This document shows, piece by piece, positions 17,475 to 27,089 of a stretch of DNA of 64,000 nt. The translations under genes were made by a program, and so were the position numbers. The stretch spans positions 1 through 64,000 of the forward strand of contig NZ_SNWD01000013.1 in NCBI RefSeq assembly GCF_004361835.1, given 5' to 3'. A model generated the notes under the pieces. The model was given only the letters and a program-made list of their open reading frames with translations, was not told where the DNA came from and searched no databases. The DNA is from Stakelama pacifica (GTDB lineage: Bacteria; Pseudomonadota; Alphaproteobacteria; Sphingomonadales; Sphingomonadaceae). The number at the start of each line of letters is the position of its first letter. Position 1 is the first letter of the stretch.

Positions 17475-17507
17475 CCCCACCCCAACCCCTCCCCCAAGGG
17501 GGAGGGG
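17475..17507. repeat. hairpin repeat, right copy, at the 5' end of the DUF559 gene
   Basis: CCCCACCCCAA is followed by a 10-bp stem with a 2-nt loop. It is inverted relative to the copy at 17069-17103, so the two frame the DUF559 gene. Confidence 0.85.
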
Positions 17508-17540
17508 CTTATTTCTTTCTTTCGCCCCGCTAGCCTCGGA

Positions 17541-18284
17541 TCAGCCCAGTTTCTCCATGACTTCGTCGGAGACTTCGTAATTGCCCCAGACGGTCTGGAC
17601 GTCGTCGTCATCGTCGAGCGCGTCGATCAGCTTGAACAGCGTCTGGGCGTCGCTTTCTTCGACCGCGACCATGACTTGCGGACGCCAGGCGAGCTTGGCG
17701 CTTTCGGCTTCGCCAAGCGTCTTTTCCAGCGCGCTCGAAACTTCGTGCAGCGCGTCGGGCTGAGTCCAGATTTCGTGGCCGTCTTCGCTCGACTGGATGT
17801 CGTCGGCACCCGCTTCCAGCGCGGCTTCGAGAACCTTTTCCTCATCGCCGACGCTTGCCGGATAGGTAATCAGGCCCATCCGGTCGAAACCATGGCTGAC
17901 CGAACCGGCCGTGCCCATATTGCCGCCATTCTTGGTAATCGCGGTGCGGACATTGGTGGCAGTGCGATTGCGATTGTCGGTGAGCGCTTCGACGATCAGC
18001 GACACGCCGCCGGGGCCGAAGCCTTCGTAGCGAATTTCTTCATAGGCCTCGGTATCGCCGCCGATCGCCTTGTCGATCGCGCGCTGAATATTGTCCTTGG
18101 GCATCGACTGCGCCTTGGCAGCGTTGATCGCGAGGCGCAGGCGCGGATTCATGTCCGCATCGGGCGCGCCCATCTTTGCTGCAACCGTAATTTCACGGCT
18201 GAGCTTGGAAAACATCGCCGAGCGCTTCTTATCCTGCGCGCCCTTGCGGTGCATGATATTCTTGAATTTGGAATGGCCTGCCAT
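17541..18284 (-). CDS. yebC: YebC/PmpR family protein
   Basis: The protein has 247 residues and the full family signature [21 protein letters not shown] at the N-terminus, with [34 protein letters not shown] and the acidic C-terminal [15 protein letters not shown]. Members have been described as transcription regulators and, more recently, as helping translation of difficult motifs. It lies upstream of ruvC in the classic yebC-ruv order. Length is normal. Confidence 0.96.
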   Translation of the reverse strand: MAGHSKFKNIMHRKGAQDKKRSAMFSKLSREITVAAKMGAPDADMNPRLRLAINAAKAQSMPKDNIQRAIDKAIGGDTEAYEEIRYEGFGPGGVSLIVEALTDNRNRTATNVRTAITKNGGNMGTAGSVSHGFDRMGLITYPASVGDEEKVLEAALEAGADDIQSSEDGHEIWTQPDALHEVSSALEKTLGEAESAKLAWRPQVMVAVEESDAQTLFKLIDALDDDDDVQTVWGNYEVSDEVMEKLG

Positions 18285-18425
18285 TGCTCGTCCTGCAGCT
18301 TTGTCGGTTTTTGCCGGGTCGGATCGGCCCGGTCGGAATATAAGGCGCGACGCTTACGCGCAAATGCCCCGGTTCGACAAGCGTCGCGGGGGCGGTTTTA
18401 CGCGCGCGGGGTGGCACACGCTTGC

Positions 18426-18449
18426 GGCCCCGGCCTTCGCCGGGGCGAC
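18426..18449. repeat. single arm of a GC-rich dispersed repeat
   Basis: GGCCCCGGCCTTCGCCGGGG is followed by CGAC. It nearly matches each arm of the inverted repeat at 40122-40193. The second arm is absent here. Confidence 0.6.
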
Positions 18450-18458
18450 GATTGGGGC

Positions 18459-18779
18459 TTAGCTGATCGTGACGGCGGTGCCGGAGACCGAGACCATCAG
18501 CATCGATCCGCGTTCGCCGATGACTTCATAGTCAAGATCGATGCCGACCACGGCATTGCCGCCCAGATCGGCGCATTTGCGCGACAGTTCCTCGAACGCC
18601 TCTTCGCGCGCGCCGCCCAGCGCCTTTTCATAGCTGCCCGACCGGCCGCCGACGATATCGCGAATACCGGCGAACAGATCGCGAAAGATATTCGCGCCGA
18701 TAATCACTTCGCCCGTCACGACGCCGTGATAGCGCGTGATGTCATGCCCCTGAATGGTCGGCGTCGTGGTCAGGATCAT
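18459..18779 (-). CDS. YbjQ/UPF0145 family protein
   Basis: The protein has 106 residues. The family features [49 protein letters not shown] and [13 protein letters not shown] are clear. Members form pentamers; the role is unknown, although databases often label them heavy-metal-binding. It stands alone, flanked by dispersed repeats on both sides. Confidence 0.9.
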   Translation of the reverse strand: MILTTTPTIQGHDITRYHGVVTGEVIIGANIFRDLFAGIRDIVGGRSGSYEKALGGAREEAFEELSRKCADLGGNAVVGIDLDYEVIGERGSMLMVSVSGTAVTIS

Positions 18780-18901
18780 CGCGTGTCTCTCCGTTAAAGG
18801 CCTGTAGGGAAAGCATAACGCATCCGGCGCGAAGCGAATAGCCGTTGCCGGATTGCCTGCGGCTCTTCACTTCGGCTGGCGCGCGGCAGAACGCAAAGTC
18901 C

Positions 18902-18994
18902 GTCATGCCGGACTTGTTCCGGCATCCACTGCGCCGGGCAAAACAGCCATCGGCGATCAGGCGGGTGGCCCCCGGAACAAGTCCGGGGTGACGG
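18902..18994. repeat. inverted-repeat element (REP/BIME-like)
   Basis: An arm at 18902-18923 containing CCGGACTTGTTCCGG is followed about 46 nt later by its near-complement at 18969-18992 (CCGGAACAAGTCCGG). A related arm with one change (ACCTG) occurs at 21411-21433. Confidence 0.75.
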
Positions 18995-19027
18995 CATCGG
19001 TCAGGTCCGCACGGGGCGGAAGAAGAA

Positions 19028-19294
19028 TCAGAGCATGCCCAGCGCGTGCATATAGGTTTCGAGGATCGCTTCCTCTTCCTGATATTCTTCTTTCTTCTTC
19101 TTGCGGATCTGCATGATCTTGCGGATCGCCTTGGCATCATAGCCGCGGCTCTTCGCTTCCGACATCACGTCCTTGATATCGTCGGCAATGCCCTTTTTCT
19201 CTTCTTCGAGCCGTTCGGCGCGTTCGATCAGAAGGCGCAGCTCTTCCGCCGCGACGCGGCCGCCGCCCATGCCTTCTTCGTTCATCTCAGCCAT
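19028..19294 (-). CDS. gapR: GapR-family DNA-binding protein (DUF2312)
   Basis: The protein has 88 residues. The DUF2312 signature is present: [46 protein letters not shown]. In Caulobacter the family member GapR is a nucleoid protein that binds AT-rich, overtwisted DNA ahead of replication forks. The N-terminal helix is long and coiled-coil-forming, and the C-terminal part is basic ([12 protein letters not shown]). A single-gene unit is likely. Confidence 0.9.
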   Translation of the reverse strand: MAEMNEEGMGGGRVAAEELRLLIERAERLEEEKKGIADDIKDVMSEAKSRGYDAKAIRKIMQIRKKKKEEYQEEEAILETYMHALGML

Positions 19295-19438
19295 TTTTTC
19301 CCATGCCTTTTCTTACCGGCCCCACCGCGCCGACGGGGCAGCGGACAGGGGCGCGCGGGGGTGGGCCGCCAGGGCGACCGTTGATCCAAGGCGGCGTCCT
19401 CTAAGCGAGCGCGCGCGCCCGCTCAAGTGGCTTGTCGA

Positions 19439-19819
19439 TCAGCCCGGCCGGGTGACGGCGGGCGGGTCGCTCGCCGGGAAGCTTTCGTCGAGCGCTTCGT
19501 CCAGTTCGGCATCGAGCGGGTTCAGCTTCATGCTTTCCTGCATGCGCTGCAGCTGTTCGGCGCTTGCCTCGGCCTGATGATTCTTTTTCCACTCCGCATA
19601 GGGCATGCCGTAGATGATTTCGCGCGCAGCATCCTTGTCGAGCGATTCACCTTGTTTTTCACTGGCTTCCTGAATCCAGTCGGACAGGCAGTTGCGGCAA
19701 AAACCGGCAAGCCCCATCAGGTCGACATTCTGCGCATCCTTGCGGTGGCGCAAATGCCGGACGAGCCGACGGAACGCATCCGCTGCAATCTTGTCGTCAA
19801 GCGAATTGATATCGGCCAT
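19439..19819 (-). CDS. DUF1244 domain protein
   Basis: The protein has 126 residues from the ATG at 19819 with GGAGGAACG before it. The DUF1244 core VDLMGLAGFCRNCLSDWIQEAS...REIIYGMPYAEWKKNHQ covers residues about 33-80, with two Cys in FCRNCLSDW. The C-terminal extension ends in LDEALDESFPASDPPAV, a short motif seen in other alphaproteobacterial proteins. Function unknown. It is divergent from pyk, with 72 nt between the starts. Confidence 0.88.
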   Translation of the reverse strand: MADINSLDDKIAADAFRRLVRHLRHRKDAQNVDLMGLAGFCRNCLSDWIQEASEKQGESLDKDAAREIIYGMPYAEWKKNHQAEASAEQLQRMQESMKLNPLDAELDEALDESFPASDPPAVTRPG

Positions 19820-19891
19820 TCGTTCCTCCACGGTTGATTGTGTGCGGATATGGGATAGAGCGCTCGTCGGACAAGCCAAGGACCGACCAAC

Positions 19892-21349
19892 ATGACGACC
19901 TTCCTCCCTCCCCGTTCCCGCAAGGTGCGCGTTCTGGCGACGCTGGGCCCCGCGAGCAGCACCCCGGAGATGATCGAGAAGCTGTTTCTGGCCGGCGCGG
20001 ACGCATTCCGCATCAATATGAGCCATGGCGATCAGCAGTCGAAAATCCCGCTGTTCGAGGCGATCCGCTCGCTGGAAATGAAGCTGGGCCGCCCGACCAC
20101 GATCCTTGCCGACCTTCAGGGGCCGAAACTGCGCGTCGGCAAATTCGCCGATGGCAAAATCGTGCTGAAAAAGGGTCAGACCTTCACGCTCGACCGCGAT
20201 TCGGCGCCGGGTGACGAAAATCGCGTGCAATTGCCGCATCCCGAAATCTTTGCCGCGATCGAAACCGGTGCGCGGCTGCTGCTCGACGACGGCAAGCTGG
20301 TGCTGCGCGTTACCGATCACAGCGAAGACACGATCACGACGCGGGTCGAGGTCGGCGGGCCGCTCTCTAATTCGAAGGGGCTGAACGTTCCCGACGTCGT
20401 GCTGCCGATGGCGGCGCTGACCGAAAAGGATCGCAGCGATCTTGCCTTTGCACTCGAACAGGGTGCCGACTGGATCGCGCTGAGCTTTGTGCAGCGGCCC
20501 GAAGATATTGCCGAGGCGCGCAAGCTGATCGAAGGGCGCGCGGCGCTGCTCGCCAAGATCGAGAAGCCGAGCGCGATTTCGCGGCTGGTCGAGATCGTCG
20601 AACAGTGCGACGGCGTGATGGTGGCGCGCGGCGATCTGGGCGTCGAACTGCCGCCCGAATCAGTGCCGCCTCTGCAAAAGCAGATTGTCGAGACCGCGCG
20701 GCGGCTGGGCCGTCCGGTGATCGTCGCGACGCAGATGCTCGAATCGATGATCCAGTCGCCCTCCCCCACCCGCGCCGAGGTGTCGGATGTGGCGACGGCG
20801 GTGTATGACGGCGCGGATGCGATCATGCTGTCGGCGGAAAGCGCCGCGGGCGACTGGCCCGAAGAAGCGGTATCGATGATGAACTCGATCGCCGAAGCGG
20901 TCGAGCGCGACCCGGCCCATGGCGAGCGCGTCCACTTCACCGTGACTCAGCCCGACCCCACCACCGCCGACGCACTGGCCGAAGCGGCGAAGCAGATTGC
21001 GGGAACGGTGTCGGCGCGGGCGATCATCTGCTTCACCATGTCGGGCTCGACCGCCCGCCGGATCGCGCGCGAGCGCCCGTCGGTGCCGATCATGGTGCTG
21101 ACGCCGAAGAAGGAAACGGCGCGGCGGCTGGGCCTGCTATGGGGCGTGCACGCGGTCTATACCAAGGATGTCGGATCGTTCGAGGAAATGGTCGCCAAGG
21201 CAAAGCGCATGGCGCTGCGCCACAAGGTCGCCGATGCGGGCGACGGCGTGATCCTGTGCGCAGGCGTTCCCTTCGGTACGCCGGGCACGACCAATGTGCT
21301 GCATGTGGTCCGCATCCTGGGCAATGAACTGAAAAATTATCAGGGATGA
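19892..21349 (+). CDS. pyk: pyruvate kinase
   Basis: The protein has 485 residues. It catalyses phosphoenolpyruvate + ADP to pyruvate + ATP, the last glycolytic step. Visible motifs are RINMSHGD, ADLQGPKLRVG, LLAKIEKPSAI (active-site Lys), GVMVARGDLGVELP, and the signature ATQMLESMIQSPSPTRAEVSDVATAVYDGADAIMLSAESA. The C-terminal regulatory domain is full length. A single gene followed by 450 nt of repeats. Confidence 0.97.
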   Translation: MTTFLPPRSRKVRVLATLGPASSTPEMIEKLFLAGADAFRINMSHGDQQSKIPLFEAIRSLEMKLGRPTTILADLQGPKLRVGKFADGKIVLKKGQTFTLDRDSAPGDENRVQLPHPEIFAAIETGARLLLDDGKLVLRVTDHSEDTITTRVEVGGPLSNSKGLNVPDVVLPMAALTEKDRSDLAFALEQGADWIALSFVQRPEDIAEARKLIEGRAALLAKIEKPSAISRLVEIVEQCDGVMVARGDLGVELPPESVPPLQKQIVETARRLGRPVIVATQMLESMIQSPSPTRAEVSDVATAVYDGADAIMLSAESAAGDWPEEAVSMMNSIAEAVERDPAHGERVHFTVTQPDPTTADALAEAAKQIAGTVSARAIICFTMSGSTARRIARERPSVPIMVLTPKKETARRLGLLWGVHAVYTKDVGSFEEMVAKAKRMALRHKVADAGDGVILCAGVPFGTPGTTNVLHVVRILGNELKNYQG

Positions 21350-21409
21350 GGGTGCGGGGCGGCCCGAGGGTCGCCCCACGCATCGCGATTTTCTGCGGAG
21401 CGGAGCCAT

Positions 21410-21440
21410 CGTCATGCCGGACCTGTTCCGGCATCCGCTG
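21410..21440. repeat. REP-like arm
   Basis: GTCATGCCGGACCTGTTCCG is followed by GCATCCGCTG. It closely matches the arm at 18902-18923. It lies in the 452-nt gene-free region between pyk and purK (21350-21801), which otherwise holds the MITE-like element at 21468-21626 and no gene. Confidence 0.65.
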
Positions 21441-21467
21441 CCCGCGCACCCAATGGCTACGATACAA

Positions 21468-21626
21468 ATACCAACCTGCGTTGATGCCAACCTGTTGTAC
21501 GAACGTCATTGCGAGCCCCGAAGGGGCGCGGCAATCCAGAGCGGCGGCACATCGCTGGATCGCCGGGTCGCTGCGCTCCTCGCGATGACGACCTTGCGGT
21601 GAGCCGGGGTTATTGCAGGTTGGTAT
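21468..21626. mobile_element. MITE-like element with 12-bp terminal inverted repeats
   Basis: The ends ATACCAACCTGC (21468-21479) and GCAGGTTGGTAT (21615-21626) are exact complements. Inside lies a ~90-bp repeat (21503-21592, starting GTCATTGCGAG and ending CTCGCGATGAC) that also occurs alone near 23.5 and 27.0 kb. No coding capacity is seen. The end sequence matches those at 27090-27270 and 30456-30631 except for one or a few bases. Confidence 0.6.
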
Positions 21627-21801
21627 AAGCGACGTGCCCGCGACAAGCGTAGGCCAATTGATGCGGCCGCAACGGCTTCTCGACTTCGCTCGAACCAACG
21701 GGGTTTAGGGTAGCTGGAAGAAGGGGGGCGGGCTTCAACCCGGCGCAGCCGTTATCACGTATAACTCTGGATGCCGGGTCGAGCCCGGCATACGGCGATT
21801 A

Positions 21802-22869
21802 TTACCGCCAGACGCGGGTGACGTGGCCCATTTTGCGGCCGGGGCGGATCTCCGCCTTGCCATATAGGTGCAGGTGCGCTTCGGGTTCGGCGATGATGTC
21901 GGACCAGCGGCGGGCCTGTTCGCCGATCAGATTCTCCATCTCGACCCGGGTGCCGGTCACCGCCGTCGATCCCAGCGGCAGGCCGCAAATCGCGCGGATA
22001 TGGTTTTCGAACTGGCTGGTGACCGCGCCCTCAATCGTCCAATGGCCGCTATTGTGCACGCGCGGGGCCATTTCGTTGAAGATCGGCCCGTCTTTTCCCG
22101 CGAAAAACTCCAGCGTCAGCACGCCGACATAATCGAGCGCATCGGCAACCCGTCCGGCAAGCGCCGCCGCTTCGGTCCATTGCGATGCAACCTCTGCCGG
22201 TGCGGGCACGGTCGAACGGGCGAGGATGCCATCCTCATGCCCGTTGAGCGGCGGGGGATAGCTGACATGTGCGCCATCCTGCCCGCGCGCCAGCACGATC
22301 GAAAATTCATGGTCGAAGGTCACAAACCCTTCAAGGATCGCCGGATTGCCGCCGATCGCATCCCATGCCGCGTCCGCATCACCGGTCGAGGCAAGCCGCG
22401 CCTGCCCCTTGCCATCATAGCCGAAGCGCACGGTTTTGAGGATCGCCGGGCAGCCGATTTCGGCAATCGCCGCGTCCAGTTCTTCGCGGCTGTTCACCGC
22501 GCGCCATGGGGCAGCCCGCCCGCCGAGATTTTCAACGAATGTCTTTTCCTCGATCCGATTCTGCGCGATTGCGAGCGCCTTTGCCGAGGGGCGTACCGGT
22601 ACCAGTTCGACGAGGCGCGCAATCGGCGCCGCATCGATATTTTCGAACTCATAGGTGACGACATCGACCGATTTGGCAAATTCGGCGAGCGCGGCCTCAT
22701 CGTCATAGGCAGCGGCGGTGAAAGCGTTGTTCACATCGCATGCGGGCCCGCTGGCGGGCGCAAAGACATGGATGCGATAGCCGAGCTGCGCGGCGGCAAC
22801 GCCGAGCATCCGGCCAAGCTGTCCGGCGCCGATAATGCCGATGGTCGATCCGGGGCGGAGCATGGTCAT
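21802..22869 (-). CDS. purK: 5-(carboxyamino)imidazole ribonucleotide synthase
   Basis: The protein has 355 residues, with ATG overlapping the purE stop by ATGA. PurK is an ATP-grasp enzyme that makes N5-CAIR from AIR, bicarbonate and ATP in purine synthesis. Evidence is the N-terminal [43 protein letters not shown] and the metal-binding [18 protein letters not shown] near the C-terminus. It is co-transcribed with purE. Confidence 0.97.
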   Translation of the reverse strand: MTMLRPGSTIGIIGAGQLGRMLGVAAAQLGYRIHVFAPASGPACDVNNAFTAAAYDDEAALAEFAKSVDVVTYEFENIDAAPIARLVELVPVRPSAKALAIAQNRIEEKTFVENLGGRAAPWRAVNSREELDAAIAEIGCPAILKTVRFGYDGKGQARLASTGDADAAWDAIGGNPAILEGFVTFDHEFSIVLARGQDGAHVSYPPPLNGHEDGILARSTVPAPAEVASQWTEAAALAGRVADALDYVGVLTLEFFAGKDGPIFNEMAPRVHNSGHWTIEGAVTSQFENHIRAICGLPLGSTAVTGTRVEMENLIGEQARRWSDIIAEPEAHLHLYGKAEIRPGRKMGHVTRVWR

Positions 22870-23351
22870 GCCGGTTCCTGTACTACGCTCTCGGTCTGCT
22901 TTTCGCGCCATGCGTCGAGGCGCTCGGCAAGATCGTCATCGCCAAGCGCGAGGATCGATGCCGCCATCAGCCCCGCATTGGTCGCCCCCGCCTTGCCGAT
23001 GGCAAGCGTGCCGACGGGAACGCCGCCGGGCATCTGAACAATCGAAAGCAGGCTGTCCATGCCGTCGAGCGCCTTGGACTGGACCGGCACGCCAAGAACC
23101 GGAAGCCGCGTCATCGACGCCGTCATACCGGGAAGATGCGCCGCGCCCCCTGCGCCTGCGATAATCACCTTCAGCCCGCGCTCCACAGCGCCGGTCGCAT
23201 AGTCATAGAGACGTTTCGGCGTGCGGTGGGCCGACACGACCTTCACTTCATGCGCGACACCCAGCGTGTCGAGAATATCGGCGGCGTGGCGCATCGTCTC
23301 CCAATCGGAGGTACTGCCCATGATGATGCCGACAAGGGGGGTCTGGGTCAT
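22866..23351 (-). CDS. purE: N5-carboxyaminoimidazole ribonucleotide mutase
   Basis: The protein has 161 residues and is class I PurE, which converts N5-CAIR to CAIR. The signature is clear: [37 protein letters not shown] and [21 protein letters not shown]. It sits directly ahead of purK in a two-gene operon. Repeats fill the 253 nt upstream. Confidence 0.97.
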   Translation of the reverse strand: MTQTPLVGIIMGSTSDWETMRHAADILDTLGVAHEVKVVSAHRTPKRLYDYATGAVERGLKVIIAGAGGAAHLPGMTASMTRLPVLGVPVQSKALDGMDSLLSIVQMPGGVPVGTLAIGKAGATNAGLMAASILALGDDDLAERLDAWREKQTESVVQEPA

Positions 23352-23447
23352 TGTTCGCGCCTTTTGTGAAGGTGGAAGCGGAGGTTCCTAATGATCGCTT
23401 TGCGTAAGGGCAATGCAGCTTTGTTAGCCTTTTGCCCTTCACCCCGG

Positions 23448-23580
23448 CGTGGATGCCGGCACAAAGGCCGGCATGACGGTGACATTCGTCTTTGCGAGCC
23501 CCGAAGGGGCGCGGCAATCCAGAGCGGCACACGCCATCGCTCTGGATCGCTTCGTCGCTGCGCTCCTCGCGATGACGAAA
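23448..23580. repeat. dispersed repeat cluster between purE and gpmA
   Basis: A short hairpin (ATGCCGGC...GCCGGCAT near 23453-23474) is followed by a copy of the ~90-bp repeat (23487-23578) that shares TTGCGAGCCCCGAAGGGGCG and the following GCGGCAATCCAGAGCGG with the copy at 21503. No gene is seen in the 253-nt gap. Confidence 0.75.
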
Positions 23581-23604
23581 TCACGGGGAGCGCGCTTTTC
23601 CGTC

Positions 23605-24291
23605 TTACCGCTCGTGGAGGTAGAAGCGCTCCTGTTCGCGCATGTCCTGATCGAGTTCGTACACGATCGGCTTGCCCGTCGGGATTTCCAGCCCGGTGAT
23701 CTCGTCATCTGGAATGTTGGACAAATGCTTGACCAGCGCGCGCAGCGAATTGCCATGGGCGGAGATGACGACGCGCTTGCCCGCTTTCAGATCGGGGACG
23801 ATCGTGCTCTGCCAATAGGGCAGCACGCGTTCGATCGTGTCCTTCAGGCTTTCGGTATTGGGAATGTCGATTCCCGCATAGCGGCGATCCTTTTTCAGAT
23901 CATATTTGTCGCCATCTTCCTGCGGCGGCGGGGGCGTGTCGAAGCTGCGGCGCCAGATATGGACCTGCTCGTCGCCATGCTTTTCGGCGGTCTCCGCCTT
24001 GTTGAGGCCGGTCAGGCCGCCATAGTGCCGCTCATTGAGCTGCCAGTTCTTTTCGACCGGAAGCCAGAGCCGTCCCATCGCCTCCAGCGCCAGATCGAGC
24101 GTCTTGATCGCGCGCGTCTGAACCGAGGTATAGCATTGGTCGAAATCATAGCCCTTTTCAGCGAGCAGCTTGCCCGCTTCGATCGCTTCCTCAACCCCCT
24201 GATCGGTCAGGTTGACGTCCCACCAGCCGGTGAAGCGGTTTTGCAGATTCCATTCGGACTGGCCGTGACGGATCAGAACAAGTGTCGGCAT
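23605..24291 (-). CDS. gpmA: 2,3-bisphosphoglycerate-dependent phosphoglycerate mutase
   Basis: The protein has 228 residues. It interconverts 3- and 2-phosphoglycerate. The catalytic signature [10 protein letters not shown] (phospho-His at residue 9) is at the N-terminus. The substrate loop [16 protein letters not shown] and second catalytic His in [12 protein letters not shown] are intact. Length is typical of the dPGM type. Single gene; the 225 nt beyond its start hold nothing recognised. Confidence 0.97.
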   Translation of the reverse strand: MPTLVLIRHGQSEWNLQNRFTGWWDVNLTDQGVEEAIEAGKLLAEKGYDFDQCYTSVQTRAIKTLDLALEAMGRLWLPVEKNWQLNERHYGGLTGLNKAETAEKHGDEQVHIWRRSFDTPPPPQEDGDKYDLKKDRRYAGIDIPNTESLKDTIERVLPYWQSTIVPDLKAGKRVVISAHGNSLRALVKHLSNIPDDEITGLEIPTGKPIVYELDQDMREQERFYLHER

Positions 24292-24516
24292 GCGGCGGAC
24301 CTTTCATGAGGGTTGGCTTTGGGCGGCTGATAGAGAGGATCGCCCGGATAATACAAGCGCGGCGCGACGGGGCAACGTAGCGCGACCGTAAATGCTCCGG
24401 TCGCAGGACATTTCGTTTCCGATTTTTCTCCCCTCGCCTCGATTTGGCGCTAGACTGAATGCCAAAGAGGGGAGCGTCATGGTGTTGGTTGGTGCAGTCG
24501 TGCGGAACGCCGGGCG

Positions 24517-25143
24517 ATGAGCGTGTTCGAACCCTATAACCTGCCCTTTGCGGTTGCGCTCGCGCTGATGGTGCTGCTCGCGATCAGCCAGCTGATCGGG
24601 CTGGGCGATATGCTGGGCGATGCCGATCTCGACATGGATGCCGATATGGATTCGCCCGATGCCGCGGGGATCGGCGACGGGCTGTTCGCGCTGCTCGGCA
24701 TCGGCAGACTGCCGCTGCTGCTCTGGCTGTCGCTGTTCCTGCTGCTGTTCGCGGCAAGCGGCACCACGCTTCAGGCGCTGATCGCAACGCTTACGGGCGG
24801 GCCGGTCAGTCCGTGGATCGCCGGACCCGTGGCGCTCCTGCCCGCACTGCCGCTGACCGGGCTGATCGCGCGACCGCTGGGGCGCATCCTGCCGCATGAC
24901 GAAACGAGCGCGGTGTCGCGCGATACGCTGACCGGCAGACGCGCGACGATCACCACCGGACGGGCGACGCGCGGATCGGCAGCGCGGGCGCGCGTGCTCG
25001 ACCGGTTCGACCAGCCGCATCATGTGATGGTCGAGCCGCATGACGAGGATGGGCGCTTCGACGAAGGCGAAGAGGTGCTGCTCGTCCGGCGCGAGGGCGA
25101 AGTGTTTTTCGCGATTGCCGTCGAGGCACGGTTTTTGCGCTGA
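24517..25143 (+). CDS. YqiJ-like OB-fold inner-membrane protein
   Basis: The protein has 208 residues. Two or three N-terminal membrane helices (about residues 10-28, 62-82 and 100-118) are separated by an acidic loop (DADLDMDADMDSPDA). The soluble C-terminal part (about 130-208) is a beta-rich OB-like domain (TLTGRRATITTGRATRGSAARARV). Such YqiJ-type proteins are encoded beside flotillin genes and are thought to act with them in membrane domains. The flotillin gene follows after 24 nt. Confidence 0.8.
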   Translation: MSVFEPYNLPFAVALALMVLLAISQLIGLGDMLGDADLDMDADMDSPDAAGIGDGLFALLGIGRLPLLLWLSLFLLLFAASGTTLQALIATLTGGPVSPWIAGPVALLPALPLTGLIARPLGRILPHDETSAVSRDTLTGRRATITTGRATRGSAARARVLDRFDQPHHVMVEPHDEDGRFDEGEEVLLVRREGEVFFAIAVEARFLR

Positions 25144-25167
25144 TTTTACCAAAGGGGGGAAGGTTTC

Positions 25168-26898
25168 GTGTCCGCTAATCTGATGGATATTCTGATCTGG
25201 GCCGGGGCGGCATTCGTCGTCCTGATCATCTTCGCGATCACGGTCACCCGGCTGTACCGCCGCGCGAGCAAGGAAATCGGCTTTGTCCGCACCGGCTTCG
25301 GCGGGGAGCGCGTGGTGATGAACGGCGGCGCGCTGGTCCTGCCGGTGCTGCACGAAACCACGCCGGTGAACATGAACACCGTCCGGCTGGGCGTGGAGCG
25401 CAAGAATACCGATGCGCTAATCACGCTCGACCGGCTGCGCATCGATGTGAAAGCGGAATTCTATGTCCGCGTCCGCCCCGATGCGGGGTCGATCGCGATG
25501 GCGGCGCAGACTTTGGGGCAGCGCACGATGAACCCCGAAGCGCTGAAGGATCTGGTCGAGGGCAAATTCGTCGACGCGCTGCGTTCGGTCGCGGCAGGCA
25601 TGACGATGAACGAGCTGCACGAGCAGCGCGCCGAATTCGTGCAAAAGGTGCAGCAGGTTTCGTCGAACGATCTGTCGATGAACGGGCTTGAGCTCGAATC
25701 GGTATCGCTGACCGGGCTGGATCAGACGTCGATCGAACATTTCAACGCCAACAACGCCTTCGACGCCGAGGGTCTGACCAAGCTGACCGAACAGATCGAG
25801 GCGCGCAAAAAACTGCGCAACGATATCGAGCAGGACACGCGCGTTCAGATGGAGATCAAGAATCTCGAAGCGGACAAAAAGTCGCTCGAGATTGCGCGCG
25901 ACAATGAATTCGCCCGGCTGGAGCAGGAGCGCGAGGTCGAAATGCGCCGCGCGAAACAGGGGTCGGAAGTCGCGCGCGAACAGGCCGAACGCAATCAGGA
26001 AGCCGATGCCGCGCGGATCGAGGCAAAGAAGCAGGTCGATGCGCAGCAGATCGAGGCCGACCGGCTGGTCGAGGAAGCGCGGATTGCGCAGAAACAGGCG
26101 CTCGAAATCGCACGGCAGGAACAGCAGATCGCCGTTCAGAACAAGAGCCGCGAGGAAAGCCAGGCGCGCGCCGAAGCTGATGAGGCCCGCGCAAAGGCAA
26201 TCGCTGCGGAGGAAGCCGTCACGACCGCACGCGATACCGAGATCGCCGATCGCGAAAAGCGGATCGAACTGATCGAAGCGTCCAAGGCAGCAGAGCGCGA
26301 CGCCATCCGCGTCCGTATCGAAGCCGAGGCGGAGCGCGATGCCGCCGCCAACCGCGCCGAAGCGGCCAAGCTGGAAGCAGAGGGCGAGGCAGAGGCGGCG
26401 AAGCTGCGTGCCGAGGGCGACCGCGCCCGGTTCGAAGTGGAAGCGGCGGGCCAGCGTGCGGTGAACGAGGCGGCGAATATCCTGTCCGACGGGCAGATTT
26501 CGTTGCAAACCAAGCTCGCGCTGCTCAAAGTGCTGCCCGAACTGGTGCGCGAATCGGCCAAGCCGATGGAGGCGATCGATTCGATCAAGATCGTTCAGGT
26601 CGATGGGCTTACGCGGCAGTCGGGCGGATCGGGCGCGGGCGCGCCGGGCGGTGCACCGTCGGGCAATCTCGCCAGCGATGCGGTTGCCGCCGCGCTTGCC
26701 TATCGCGCGCAGGCGCCGGTGCTCGACGGGCTCATGAAGGAGCTTGGCCTCGACGGCAGCACGCTGTCCAACATGGTCGAGGGTCCGGCTGGATTGCGCC
26801 CCGCGCCCGGCGGGTCAGATGCGGTTTCAACCGACGCGAGCGAGAAACCGCACGATGCAGCGGCGAACAGCGATGGCGAGGAGGAAGCGGCGTCGTGA
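25168..26898 (+). CDS. flotillin-like SPFH protein (YqiK family)
   Basis: The protein has 576 residues starting at GTG 25168 with GGGGGAAGG 8 nt before it. One N-terminal membrane helix (about residues 6-27) precedes the SPFH domain (RTGFGGERVVMNGGALVLPVLH through SVSLTGLDQTSIEHFN). A very long alanine/glutamate-rich coiled coil (about 220-460) and a flexible Gly/Pro/Ala tail follow. Flotillins build membrane microdomains. A two-gene operon with the YqiJ-like gene is clear. It is not related in sequence detail to the SPFH protein at 6521-7423. Confidence 0.92.
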   Translation: MSANLMDILIWAGAAFVVLIIFAITVTRLYRRASKEIGFVRTGFGGERVVMNGGALVLPVLHETTPVNMNTVRLGVERKNTDALITLDRLRIDVKAEFYVRVRPDAGSIAMAAQTLGQRTMNPEALKDLVEGKFVDALRSVAAGMTMNELHEQRAEFVQKVQQVSSNDLSMNGLELESVSLTGLDQTSIEHFNANNAFDAEGLTKLTEQIEARKKLRNDIEQDTRVQMEIKNLEADKKSLEIARDNEFARLEQEREVEMRRAKQGSEVAREQAERNQEADAARIEAKKQVDAQQIEADRLVEEARIAQKQALEIARQEQQIAVQNKSREESQARAEADEARAKAIAAEEAVTTARDTEIADREKRIELIEASKAAERDAIRVRIEAEAERDAAANRAEAAKLEAEGEAEAAKLRAEGDRARFEVEAAGQRAVNEAANILSDGQISLQTKLALLKVLPELVRESAKPMEAIDSIKIVQVDGLTRQSGGSGAGAPGGAPSGNLASDAVAAALAYRAQAPVLDGLMKELGLDGSTLSNMVEGPAGLRPAPGGSDAVSTDASEKPHDAAANSDGEEEAAS

Positions 26899-26956
26899 GG
26901 CTTGGGAGGCGCGGCACAGGCTGCCCCCGGAATGCAGTGATCCGAAGCTGACGCAC

Positions 26957-27055
26957 GATAGTCATTGCGAGCCCCGCAAGGGGCGCGGCAATCCAGAGCG
27001 GCACACCTCACCGTTCTGCATCGCTTCGCCGCTTCGCTCCTCGCGATGACGATTT
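26957..27055. repeat. ~90-bp dispersed repeat
   Basis: It begins GTCATTGCGAGCCCCGCAAG at 26961 and ends CTCGCGATGAC near 27051. It is the third copy of the repeat at 21503 and 23487. It lies in the 396-nt gene-free stretch 26899-27294, which contains only this and the MITE-like element that follows. Confidence 0.8.
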
Positions 27056-27089
27056 GTTCAAGGCGTCACGCCTACTGCAACACGGTATA

